From Brevibacterium sp. p3-SID960 (GTDB lineage: Bacteria > Actinomycetota > Actinomycetes > Actinomycetales > Brevibacteriaceae), in contig NZ_JALXKS010000004.1 of the NCBI RefSeq assembly GCF_025144725.1, positions 46,076-110,075 on the forward strand: a stretch of 64,000 nt of DNA, in the 5' to 3' direction. Each line of letters opens with the position of its first letter. Position 1 is the stretch's first letter. This document shows positions 46,244-54,244 of this stretch, in pieces. The position numbers and the translations under genes were made by a program. Below the pieces are notes generated by a model that had not been told where the DNA came from, did no database searches, and was given only the letters and a program-made list of their open reading frames with translations.

Positions 46244-46525
46244 TTACTTTCCTCCCACGTCGAAATGCTGAGTGAGTTCATTGTGAGGACGCGGGATAAC
46301 ATGGACACTGACAAGTTCACCCACCTGCGACGCCGTCTCTGCACCCGCTTCGGTAGCCGCTTTGACTGCACCGACTTCACCGCTAATGATGACTGCCACG
46401 AGGCCATCACCGGCTTCCTGACGGTCGGTTATGCTCACGTTGGCTGCCTTGACCATGGCATCTGCGGCCGCCAGGGCCGCTACGAATCCCTTAGTTTCGA
46501 TCATTCCGATTGCGTTGCTAGCCAT
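46244..46525 (-). CDS. BMC-H hexameric shell protein
   Basis: 93 residues, close to PduA/EutM: GMIETKGFVAALAAADAMVKAAN at the N-terminus, GEVGAVKAATEAGAE in the middle and VHVIPRPH near the end. Forms the hexagonal facets. The pore loop reads AGDG (38-41): Asp40 stands where PduA has Ser40, giving six acidic side chains around the pore. AAAGGAG precedes the ATG. The only BMC-H in the locus. Confidence 0.95.
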   Translation of the reverse strand: MASNAIGMIETKGFVAALAAADAMVKAANVSITDRQEAGDGLVAVIISGEVGAVKAATEAGAETASQVGELVSVHVIPRPHNELTQHFDVGGK

Positions 46526-46573
46526 TGCTCTCTCCTTTTGTGTTATTAAATGTGAGCAGGGTGTTCCAAAACT

Positions 46574-46870
46574 CTATTTCTTTGCGCATGTTTTCTTGGC
46601 CTGTGGATCTCGCTTAACAGTTCGTACGGTTTCTTCATCTACCGAACCGATAATTAGAGCATCGATCGGCGGCGGAGTACCCGGAAACCACGCTGCGGCG
46701 ACGGACCCGGTTGCGATTAGTACGTTCTCACCCAACCCTGATCCCAAGACGTCGAACGCTATGATCGACGAAGAACTGCCCTCAATCTCGATCTCGAGAA
46801 ATGCGCCGCGCGGCATTCCTTCGATTTGCTTCGTGGACCAGACATTGCCTGTCACCGTTCCGCGAATCAT
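46574..46870 (-). CDS. BMC-P pentameric vertex protein (EutN/CcmL family)
   Basis: 98 residues. Opens MIRGTVTGNVWSTKQIEGM and ends in a basic tail; the GENVLIATGSVAAAWF segment is the usual EutN/CcmL strand-turn-strand. Pentamers close the corners of the shell. Its ATG overlaps the stop of the preceding gene by four bases. Confidence 0.93.
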   Translation of the reverse strand: MIRGTVTGNVWSTKQIEGMPRGAFLEIEIEGSSSSIIAFDVLGSGLGENVLIATGSVAAAWFPGTPPPIDALIIGSVDEETVRTVKRDPQAKKTCAKK

Positions 46871-47397
46871 GCTTGCTCCTTCTCAATGGATACTCCGGCA
46901 ACGCGTGCACGTTCTCTAGCTAGTGGAGTTACAACAGCTTTCTTTCCCAGCAGTAGATTCATCCCGGCCTCGGCGGCGGCTTTGACATCCCTTTCTGTGA
47001 CCGCGCCCTTCTCCACGCGGAGTGTCGAGGCGGAGGCCCTGTCAGCTCCACCGTTACCCTCCAAAGTGGTTCTTGGAATGGACGCCCCGATCAACGAGAA
47101 TCGCAGCCATCCGTTTCGTAGGTCGGCACGCAGCTTTGGGTTCTCAAACATGTCCAGAAGCTTGCGGGTGAACAGCGCCAGGTCATGGTCGTCCTTGATC
47201 CGCACGCTCTCGATTCGCTTCCTGTCGTCGTTCGTGCTTGCAAGGAGCAGAGTGCCCGAGCTCGCCTCGCGACCGCGAACATCCGAAGCTGGCAACTGCT
47301 GGAGTACGCTTGTCTGGTTCTGCGAAGCGACTGCGTCGCGCACTGATTCACGTACGATCTCAACGACCATTTGCCGCAGTTCAGGCGTAATACTCAT
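46867..47397 (-). CDS. Microcompartment protein of unknown function, PduM-like
   Basis: 176 residues, coupled at both ends to shell genes by ATGA overlaps. I recognise no catalytic motif. Residues 5-25 (LRQMVVEIVRESVRDAV) form a short amphipathic helix like an encapsulation peptide, followed by a flexible Gln/Ser-rich linker. Middle: DLALFTRKLLDMFENPKLRADL near 95 to 115. C-terminus: KKAVVTPLARERARVAGVSIE. The N-terminal helix, the central ENP segment and the C-terminal VVTxLARExA stretch recall PduM, a structural protein of the Pdu compartment; this is from memory and weak. It is probably a shell-core adaptor rather than an enzyme. Confidence 0.6.
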   Translation of the reverse strand: MSITPELRQMVVEIVRESVRDAVASQNQTSVLQQLPASDVRGREASSGTLLLASTNDDRKRIESVRIKDDHDLALFTRKLLDMFENPKLRADLRNGWLRFSLIGASIPRTTLEGNGGADRASASTLRVEKGAVTERDVKAAAEAGMNLLLGKKAVVTPLARERARVAGVSIEKEQA

Positions 47398-48002
47398 CCG
47401 AGATTCCTTAAGATGTCCTCGGCTGCATCAGCGGCCGTACGAACGTCCGCCTCTTCTCCAGCCAGGTAAACTCGCCCCGTCGCGCCGATCATTCGATAAT
47501 CAACGACTTTTATGTCGGCCGACTTCTCGGCCTCGTTGGTGGCCAAAATCGCATACGAGGCCGGTTGCACCTCAAGCACAAACAGCGATTCTCCAGCCAG
47601 CGCCATCGAACCTTTGCGATTGCGGTTGATTAGGTAGGCGTGCTGGTGATCAATGCTAGACACGATCTTGCTGGCCAGGATCGTGGGGCGAGTAGCTGCT
47701 GCCGCAGTAGTTCCCAACGCGTCTAGCACCGAATCGGCTGCGGCCTGTACCGGTCCAGTTTCACCGTGGAACTCCAGGTACCCGAATTGACGCTCGACAA
47801 CAAGGATTCCCGCTTTGACCTCCGCGTGTTTCAATGCCGCGTCAGTCAGCGGCTCGATGTCAAGACCCGGCGCAACTTCGACGATTTGTGCGGCCGCGTG
47901 GGCGGTAGGTAAGGATCCTTTGATCCACGTCCCCAGATAGCACATCGTCTGCGGCTGCAGCCGATCAATGAAAATAAACGAACGAAGTTCCGGCATAGTC
48001 AT
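47394..48002 (-). CDS. Tandem-domain BMC shell protein (BMC-T) B
   Basis: 202 residues, two BMC-fold halves, paralogue of the BMC-T at 45540-46190. AGILVVERQFGYLEFHG in the first half and LINRNRKGSMALAGESLFVLEVQ in the second. The ATG overlaps the aldehyde dehydrogenase stop; a second ATG six bases on has better spacing from AAGGG and could be used. With BMC-H, BMC-P and the other BMC-T it completes a shell set of the RMM type. Confidence 0.87.
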   Translation of the reverse strand: MTMPELRSFIFIDRLQPQTMCYLGTWIKGSLPTAHAAAQIVEVAPGLDIEPLTDAALKHAEVKAGILVVERQFGYLEFHGETGPVQAAADSVLDALGTTAAAATRPTILASKIVSSIDHQHAYLINRNRKGSMALAGESLFVLEVQPASYAILATNEAEKSADIKVVDYRMIGATGRVYLAGEEADVRTAADAAEDILRNLG

Positions 48003-49642
48003 CCCTTACTCATGTTGGCGAGTTCCTGAGCCACGAGGCGCCGGATTTCGGCCCTGAGCGCAGCATCGCTGACAGCTGAGATCCGGTCTCCGTCTGCGGA
48101 CGCTCCGAGCTTGGAGATGACACCGTCGGCGACAGATGTGGGAGCAGCAACGCTATAGTCTCGCTGGGCATTGGACGCCACCGGATACTCGGGAACTGGC
48201 TGATCGTGCGACCTCCAGGGATCGAGCCCCGAATAATTGGGCATTGGGTCCTGACTCAATGTGGAGTGTGCGACCTTTGTCCAGTTGACAAGGTGTGACG
48301 GTTGCAAGTTCTCACCGACCCCACTACGGCCGACGAACCCGGTGCCAATCGTCATACTGGTCGCAAGACTTGTTCCGAGTCCGGCACTGCCAGTGCTGTT
48401 GCCTGCGTTCACGGTCATCCGAAGCACCGGAACTGCAGCTCCGTACGCCATTATCGTTCTGCTGTTCGTCGAGTGGATTGCGGCCGAATGGCCGGCACCT
48501 GCGATCCTTACAATCGCTCTTGCCGCGCTGATTCCACGTTCAGCATCCGTCACGCGCAGGAAGCCGAGCACTGGGGCAAGTTTCTCATGCGTCATGACCT
48601 CTTCCGGCACCGGTGCGGAGATCGGTGCGACCAGGACTTTGGTTTTTGGGCCACTATTGATCCCCGCCATTCCGGCAATCACGTGTGCGTCTTTTCCCAC
48701 GACTTCGGAATTGAGGCGGCCGGTCGGGTACATGACGTCAGCGAGTTTCTTAGATTCCTCAACCGTAAGAAAGTGGGCCCCAAGACGAGACATTTCCCGT
48801 ACCAAGCTGTCAGCAATTGAATCCTCTGCGATGAGAACTGATTCGTTTGTGCAAAGAACAGAGTTGTCAAACTTCTTACTGTCGACGATATGGGCTGCAG
48901 CGGCGCGAACGTCGGCGGTCGAATCGACGAATACCGGGACGTTACCCGGACCCACACCAAGCGCAGGATTCGATGAGCTATACGCGGACCGCACCATCGC
49001 AGTTCCCCCGGTTGCAAGGATGAGCTTGGTACGTTCGTCCTTCATCACCGCTTCGATGAGCGGAAGGGAGGGTTCCGGAAGCGATTGAATCACACCATCC
49101 GGCGCTCCAGCCCCGACAGCAGCTTCTGCCAAGATCTCTGCAGCCCGATTGCTAACTACTTTTGCCATTGGATGCGGACTGATGAGGACTGCGTTCCGCG
49201 TCATCAATGAAAGCAGCACCTTGAAGTAGACGGTGGCCACGGGATTAGTAGAAGGCGCGAGCGCAAAGATGACACCTGCCGGGCGTGGAATCTCCAGCAC
49301 CTTTTTCTCGCTGTCCACTCGCGGCGTCACAAAGTCGGCGCCAGCGTATTCGTCAAGCAACCCAGTTGAGCATGCAAGATTTTTCTGAATTTTATGTTCG
49401 ACGACACCGAAACCGGTTTCGTCAACAGTGGCGCTTGCGAATTCCTCTGCGTGGCGGGAAGCAGCGTCAGCTACTGCAGAGACGATTCGATTGATGTCTG
49501 TAGCCGAATAGGTGCCGAATTCCCGCGCTGCCCATGTAGCTCGTTCCAGCGCATGGCCCGCTTGACTGATTTCAGAGAAAGCTTTCACCTGCGGGCTCTG
49601 GCGGTCGCTGGCCAACGATTGGGTCACGTCTAAGCTCATCAT
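47999..49642 (-). CDS. CoA-acylating aldehyde dehydrogenase with encapsulation tail
   Basis: 547 residues from the ATG that overlaps the upstream stop (TAATG, with GGAAGG in front). EutE/PduP/AdhE-type: [16 protein letters not shown] near 126, [10 protein letters not shown] near 231, and catalytic Cys264 in [15 protein letters not shown]. Should turn propionaldehyde, NAD+ and CoA into propionyl-CoA. After the catalytic domain (ending near 470) is a Pro/Ser/Ala-rich linker and a terminal amphipathic helix (527-545, [16 protein letters not shown]), the form of a C-terminal encapsulation peptide. This is the lumen enzyme expected to hold the toxic aldehyde. Confidence 0.9.
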   Translation of the reverse strand: MMSLDVTQSLASDRQSPQVKAFSEISQAGHALERATWAAREFGTYSATDINRIVSAVADAASRHAEEFASATVDETGFGVVEHKIQKNLACSTGLLDEYAGADFVTPRVDSEKKVLEIPRPAGVIFALAPSTNPVATVYFKVLLSLMTRNAVLISPHPMAKVVSNRAAEILAEAAVGAGAPDGVIQSLPEPSLPLIEAVMKDERTKLILATGGTAMVRSAYSSSNPALGVGPGNVPVFVDSTADVRAAAAHIVDSKKFDNSVLCTNESVLIAEDSIADSLVREMSRLGAHFLTVEESKKLADVMYPTGRLNSEVVGKDAHVIAGMAGINSGPKTKVLVAPISAPVPEEVMTHEKLAPVLGFLRVTDAERGISAARAIVRIAGAGHSAAIHSTNSRTIMAYGAAVPVLRMTVNAGNSTGSAGLGTSLATSMTIGTGFVGRSGVGENLQPSHLVNWTKVAHSTLSQDPMPNYSGLDPWRSHDQPVPEYPVASNAQRDYSVAAPTSVADGVISKLGASADGDRISAVSDAALRAEIRRLVAQELANMSKG

Positions 49643-50928
49643 TAGGCAGCCTTCCACGAGTTGGAACCGACCGACTGCTCTGCGCGTTCAATCGCGAGCG
49701 CAGTCCGGTCAAGGAGTTCTTCGGTTAGATCCGGAGTCATGAGGATTCCCGGCTTGTATTGCAGAACTCGAGGGTCCAGAGTGGAAAAGATTGCCCAGAC
49801 ACCAAGTTCGTAAAGTTCACGCATCACGAACTTTGCTCCTTCTGGATGATTAAACTCCAGCCCGAAGATAACGCCGTTCTGGCGAATTCCGGTGAACCAA
49901 TTTGGGTGATTCTGCTGAACCTGGCGGAGTACAGAGCCCACGAGGTCGGCGCAATAATGAACCATCGACCGGACCTCGGGCCGAGTAGTAATCTCCAGAG
50001 TCTTGAGAGCAGCAAAGCAACCTAGCTCCGCACCACCAAAGGTAGAAATGTGGCCGAAACCATCCACTTCCAGCCAATCGCCTGCTTTATCGCTGAGCAG
50101 AACGCATGCGATCGGATACACACCACCGGAAATGCCCTTTCCTGTCACCAGGATATCCGGCTCGACGCCGTGCTTAGTAATGCCCCAGAGCTCTCCTGTA
50201 CGCATCAAACCGGTCTGCACTTCGTCAGCAATGTACAGGGAGCCATACTTTTCGCACAAGCTCTTGACTCCCTCAAGATACCCGGGGTCCGGCAGCGGGA
50301 AGCCGTAAGTCGCCGGGATGGTCTCCATGATGACTGCTGCGACGTCCCGGCCGCGCAATGCCTGCTCCATCGCGTCCAAATCGTTGAAGGGGACGTGGGG
50401 GAACTCGCTATCCTGATCGGAAAGAAATAGCTTCGAGAACCGATCGTCACCGGTTGCCAAGGCCAGTCCGGTGTGTCCGTGATAGGCCTTGACGATTGAA
50501 ACGATCTTGCGTCGCTGCGTGGCATGCCTGGCACTCTTCAACGCAATGTCTATCGCTTCGCCCCCGCCAGAGGCGTACGCAACTTTGGTCAATGAGGGCG
50601 GTGCCGTAGCGACAAGCTTCTCGGCCAACGCTGTTCTAGCGAGGGCTGGGAAGTGATGATTGCCCATGTCGAAATGCCCCATCGCATCGCGCACGGAGCT
50701 CAGCACTTCAGGATTCCGGTGTCCTAGATTGTAGGTTCCTCCGTTGAGGTGCACGTCAATCAGGCGTCGCCCATTCATATCCCAGAGCAGATACCCTTCA
50801 CGCCGATCGATGACCAGGTCCACTCCCGAATCCTGCCAAAACTGTGTCTTGTCCGGGTTCCAGAACTGCATCGACTTCTCAAGGAACTCATCCTTGGAGT
50901 CGAAGCTAAAGAGTCCGTACTCGTGCAT
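49642..50928 (-). CDS. Class III PLP enzyme, probable amino-alcohol-phosphate phospholyase
   Basis: 428 residues, fold type I class III aminotransferase: Asp235 (IADEVQTG) for the pyridine nitrogen and Lys264 (VTGKGISGG) as Schiff-base lysine; GGGEAIDIALKSARHAT near 121. Relatives act as ethanolamine-phosphate phospholyases, removing ammonia and phosphate to give an aldehyde. With the linked kinase, the likely product here is propionaldehyde from 1-amino-2-propanol phosphate. First gene of the operon, so its upstream region holds the main promoter. The N-terminal helix KDEFLEKSMQF is a possible but weak encapsulation signal. Confidence 0.82.
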   Translation of the reverse strand: MHEYGLFSFDSKDEFLEKSMQFWNPDKTQFWQDSGVDLVIDRREGYLLWDMNGRRLIDVHLNGGTYNLGHRNPEVLSSVRDAMGHFDMGNHHFPALARTALAEKLVATAPPSLTKVAYASGGGEAIDIALKSARHATQRRKIVSIVKAYHGHTGLALATGDDRFSKLFLSDQDSEFPHVPFNDLDAMEQALRGRDVAAVIMETIPATYGFPLPDPGYLEGVKSLCEKYGSLYIADEVQTGLMRTGELWGITKHGVEPDILVTGKGISGGVYPIACVLLSDKAGDWLEVDGFGHISTFGGAELGCFAALKTLEITTRPEVRSMVHYCADLVGSVLRQVQQNHPNWFTGIRQNGVIFGLEFNHPEGAKFVMRELYELGVWAIFSTLDPRVLQYKPGILMTPDLTEELLDRTALAIERAEQSVGSNSWKAA

Positions 50929-50965
50929 CGCGTGCCTATCGCAGTCGGTGTAGATCCAGATGTTA

Positions 50966-50980
50966 ACCAGTGTTCCTGGT
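50966..50980. promoter_or_regulatory. Candidate operator ACCAG-N5-CTGGT
   Basis: Perfect 5-5-5 inverted repeat in the 180-bp divergent region between the PLP enzyme and the permease remnant. It lies 38 bp upstream of the operon's first codon and is a candidate site for the locus GntR/HutC regulator. Confidence 0.4.
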
Positions 50981-51108
50981 CAAACCGTTGCTGTCAATAG
51001 GTCCTACCGAACTGGACCACGGTCTTACCAACGGTGCAGGCCGATGGAACTATCGGCTTGCATGATGTGATGCCGCTCACGTCGCACACCTCGTGCAGGG
51101 AGGTACTT

Positions 51109-51721
51109 ATGCCAGCTCAATCCACTTCGTCAAATGGCGGCTCCTTCGAAAACAGCAAAACCTCCGCAGAGATTCAGCGGCTGAGGCCTGGAACTGTTGG
51201 ACTCATGGGGGTCATGTTCATGGCCGTAGCGACAGCCACACCAATTACCGCGATGGTCGGAAACGTACCAATTGCTGTCGGGTTCGGTAACGGAGCCTTC
51301 GCGCCAGCCGGGTACCTTGTAGCCACAATAGTTCTCAGCCTTTTCGCGCTCGGTTACTCCGCTATGGCAAAGCACATCACCGCTACAGGGGCGTTCTACG
51401 GATTCGTCTCCCACGGCCTCGGACGTCTTGTCGGCATGGGAGCCGGTGCTCTAACGACCCTGGCCTACGTCGTCTTCGAAGCTTCACTCGTTGGAATTTT
51501 CAGCTTTTTCGCGCACAGCTTTGTCAGTAGCCACTTAGGCCTAGATATTCGGAGTCGCTGGAATTGGTTTCGCTCTCTACGCAAAGAGATTCGCTCCTCA
51601 GAAGTATGAGGTAATAGGACGCGTCGTACTTGACGACACTGAAGAACGTAATGGTTCAACCGACCTACCGGATTTGAAGTCCCTATCGGACAAACGCCGA
51701 GGAAACGTCTCAGATCAATAG
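51109..51721 (+). pseudogene. APC-family amino acid permease, central part deleted
   Basis: The N-terminal 145 or so codons from the ATG (with AGGGAGG in front) are a good APC permease start: LRPGTVGLMGVMFMAVATATPITAMVGNVPIAVGFGNG, ATGAFYGFVSHGLGRLVGMGAGALTTLAYVVFEASL. At about 51545-51551 the frame changes, and frame 2 then reads a typical permease C-terminus (GIGFALYAKRFAPQKYEVIGR, VVLDDTEE) to a TAG at 51719. Some 280 codons with most membrane helices are missing, and the junction is out of frame. In RMM loci such a permease probably imports the amino-alcohol or aminoketone. Not repairable by a single base change. Confidence 0.88.
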
Positions 51722-52024
51722 TCTGGTAGCAGCCTAAGTCAGTTTCGCTGAGCCCCCACTGTTTCGATGAAGGCGCAGTCGACGGGACGTCGCCAGAAGT
51801 TATTCAACCAATAATCGTCATCCTTAAACAGTTCAGTTGAAGCGAGCATTAATAGTCTTCAAAGGCTTCAACAGGCAGGTAGGTAATGACGAGTCTTAAC
51901 GTAAATCCGCTCAATCAACGTTCAAATGGACAGAAGCGGGCGCTGCGTCTGGATTGATCAGACCTAGATAGTAGTGACGAGCCGCTTCACCATCTGAGTC
52001 CGTAGTTCAGACTGCGCAGGCCAG
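51722..52024. other. AT-richer spacer with gene debris
   Basis: About 300 bp downstream of the permease remnant. Two short minus-strand stretches look coding but are stop-bounded: 51739-51849 (36 codons, ending DYWLNNFWRRPVDCAFIETVG) and about 51925-52010 (ending EAARHYYLGLINPD). I recognise neither; they may be remains of one decayed gene. This is the right-hand edge of the low-GC region. Confidence 0.35.
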
Positions 52025-52468
52025 TCAACGGTACGAGATGCTCTCACGCGTTCCGCCCGTGCTGATATGGGTCTCAGCTCCGCGCACGATATCGGTGTTC
52101 TGCGCAGCCACAGTGATCCACCCGTCCTCGCGGCGTTCGAGCACGAAGGTGAAGATGCCTTCGCGCTCATCTGCCGGCTCACCGCCAGGCGAGACCTGGC
52201 CGCACAGCCGCCACTGGCTGTGCACAGTGGCAGCGCGATCACCGATCATCCGCACCCGAGGTCTCCCCATCGTGATCGTCGAACCGGGGAAGATCGTCGA
52301 GAAGCCGTAAGCGTGCGCCTCACGGATCCGGTCGCGATCATGCCACCACAGCCCGACCACGTTGACGAACTCCGCATCTTCGGCGAACAGCCCGGCCAGC
52401 GCCTCGGCGTCGGCGCTGTTCCAGGCGGCTTCCCAGCACCGTACGACATCCTCAGGCTGGTGCATCAT
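52025..52468 (-). CDS. SnoaL-like / SgcJ-type small protein
   Basis: 147 residues. NTF2-like fold: WEAAWNSADAEALAGLFAEDAEFVNVVGLWWHDRDRIREAH near the N-terminus and WRLCGQ, IFTFVLERREDGWITVAAQNTDIV near the end, typical of the SgcJ/EcaC oxidoreductase-like family. Start chosen at the ATG behind GAAGGGA. It follows the FMN reductase by 70 bp in the same direction and may belong to that operon. Substrate unknown. Confidence 0.75.
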   Translation of the reverse strand: MMHQPEDVVRCWEAAWNSADAEALAGLFAEDAEFVNVVGLWWHDRDRIREAHAYGFSTIFPGSTITMGRPRVRMIGDRAATVHSQWRLCGQVSPGGEPADEREGIFTFVLERREDGWITVAAQNTDIVRGAETHISTGGTRESISYR

Positions 52469-52538
52469 CGTTCCCTTCATTCTTCGATACGCCGCTCATC
52501 GTTCAACGCGACAGGTCGTCTGTGCGAGGCACTTCGCG

Positions 52539-53105
52539 CTAGAACGCATAGGCGGCTTCGCGTTCGGCGCGCATCTGGGAGGCCACGCGAGTCTGCTCGG
52601 CGGTGTCTTCGACGAGGCGGTCGATGCGCAAGGTGACGTCGCCGCTGATGATCTCACCGCGGTAGACGTCCATGGCTTCGACGAACACGTAGCTCTGCAC
52701 GACTTGTGCCTTCATATACGTCAGGATGGGACGCAGCTGGTGTTCGGCTACCAGGTAGTGCTTCGGCGACCCGGCCGTCATGATGATGCCGACCACCTTC
52801 TCCTCGAAGGCGCTGACCGGCAGCAGATCGAAGACGTTCTTCAACGCTCCCGGGATGGAAGCCTGGAAGATCGGGCTGCCGATGATGATCGCATCCGCAC
52901 TCATGAGCGCCTCAGCAAGGGTGCGGGTGTCGCCTGTGTATTCGATGTAGTCACGGCCGTCGGAGAACTGCACGTCATAGTCGGCGAGGTCGATGAGCTG
53001 CGTTTCGATCTCCGGGTCAAGCCGGCCGATCGCGGCCAGCGCGTAGTTCATCGCCGTGCGCGTGGTCGCACCGACGGTCGAGCCTGAGAGTCCAACGATC
53101 TTCAT
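52539..53105 (-). CDS. NAD(P)H-dependent FMN reductase
   Basis: 188 residues, flavodoxin-like: GLSGSTVGATTRTA phosphate loop at the N-terminus and IIIGSPIFQASIPGALKNVFDLLP near 75-95, as in SsuE/MsuE reductases. The ATG overlaps the LLM oxidoreductase stop (ATGA). It should supply reduced FMN to that partner, forming a two-component monooxygenase. Confidence 0.88.
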   Translation of the reverse strand: MKIVGLSGSTVGATTRTAMNYALAAIGRLDPEIETQLIDLADYDVQFSDGRDYIEYTGDTRTLAEALMSADAIIIGSPIFQASIPGALKNVFDLLPVSAFEEKVVGIIMTAGSPKHYLVAEHQLRPILTYMKAQVVQSYVFVEAMDVYRGEIISGDVTLRIDRLVEDTAEQTRVASQMRAEREAAYAF

Positions 53106-54244
53106 GCCTGGGCGGCCTCCTGTCGTGCGGTGTGCTTCTTGACTGCCGGGATGATCTCGGTGCCGATGACCTCCAGATTCCGCATCACGCGGTCGAAGGG
53201 CACGCCACCGAAGTCGATCTGCCCGAGGAAGCGCTGATGTCCGTACGCTTCGTGCTGGTAGAGGATCTTCTCGATGACCTGCTGTGGGCTGCCGATGTTC
53301 ATGATGCTGCGCGGGTCGGTGCTCTGTGCGAACAGCTGCTTGGCCATCCCACGCCCATTGGTGCGGAACATCCCTTCGTTCACATGTGGGTAGAACTCCT
53401 GCAGCGCTTGCTGTGAGGTGTCCGCGACGTAGAAGAATCCGGCGGTGGCCACCGGGAGGGTGGCCGGGTCGTAGCCGTTGTGCTCGGCTGCGGCTCGGTA
53501 GGAGTCGATCGTCTGCTGGAACGCTGCGATCGGCCCGCCGAGGTGGGCCATCACCATCGGGGCGCCGGAAAGGCCGGCCTTGACGGCGCTGGCGGGTGTA
53601 CCACCGACGGCACGCCAGATCGGCATCGAACCTGCCTGCGGCCGCGGCAGCACCTCGGCGTCCCTGAGGTCGGCACGGAACTGACCTGACCAGTTGACGA
53701 CCCGTTCGCGGTTGATCTGGCGCAGCAGATCGAATTTCTCTTCGAACAGCTCCTCGTAGTCCTTCAGATCGTAGCCGAGCAGTTCGAACAGGCCCACCCG
53801 TGAGGCGCGGCCGGCGACGATCTCAGCGCGACCTTCAGAGAGCAGGTCGATGGTGGCGAAGTTCTCGTAGACCCTAACCGGGTCCGAGGTGCTGAGGATT
53901 GTCGAGGAGCTGGAGACCTTGATCGTCTCGGTCGCCTGCGCGATCGCGCCGAGGATGACGGCGTGGGCCTGCGAGGCGAAGAACTCCTGGTGGCTCTCCC
54001 CCAGGCTGAACACATCGAAGCCGGCCTGCTCGGCGGCCTTTGCGTAGGCGACGAACTCACGTACGCGCTCACCGGCGCTGATGCGTCGGCCCTCTGCCCA
54101 CGGGTTGGGCAAGTGGTCACCGAGGGAGTACATGCCGAACTGGAGACCTTCGTTCGGGTTGATGCCGTACTCGGCCATCGTGTCTGCAGCACTGGCTGCA
54201 TCGTGCATCAAAGTGGTGGCGTTGGTGCTAGTGTCGTCGGTCAT
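53102..54244 (-). CDS. LLM-class flavin-dependent oxidoreductase
   Basis: 380 residues, bacterial luciferase-like TIM barrel: LGESHQEFFASQAHAVILGAIAQATETIKVSSSSTILSTSDPVRVYENFATIDLLSEGRAEIVAGRASR (about 81-150) is the family core. The adjacent FMN reductase suggests FMNH2 dependence. Coupled to both neighbours by four-base overlaps. The substrate is unknown; relatives desulfonate or oxidise small organics. The first 20 residues before MAEYGINP may be a late-start artefact. Confidence 0.88.
   Translation of the reverse strand: MTDDTSTNATTLMHDAASAADTMAEYGINPNEGLQFGMYSLGDHLPNPWAEGRRISAGERVREFVAYAKAAEQAGFDVFSLGESHQEFFASQAHAVILGAIAQATETIKVSSSSTILSTSDPVRVYENFATIDLLSEGRAEIVAGRASRVGLFELLGYDLKDYEELFEEKFDLLRQINRERVVNWSGQFRADLRDAEVLPRPQAGSMPIWRAVGGTPASAVKAGLSGAPMVMAHLGGPIAAFQQTIDSYRAAAEHNGYDPATLPVATAGFFYVADTSQQALQEFYPHVNEGMFRTNGRGMAKQLFAQSTDPRSIMNIGSPQQVIEKILYQHEAYGHQRFLGQIDFGGVPFDRVMRNLEVIGTEIIPAVKKHTARQEAAQA

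Noticed and set aside
51109..51721. Permease frameshift as a simple sequencing error
   Set aside because: A single base correction would join the frames but still leave a protein of about 200 residues lacking most membrane helices, so a real deletion is the better reading.
51739..51849. 36-codon minus-strand frame (DYWLNNFWRRPVDC region)
   Set aside because: Looks protein-like but has no ribosome-binding site and no known family; kept only as possible gene debris in the spacer note.
35880..52024. Integrative element with att sites around the accessory block
   Set aside because: I looked for a tRNA gene, an integrase and flanking direct repeats and saw none; the block is called an island only from composition and broken gene order.
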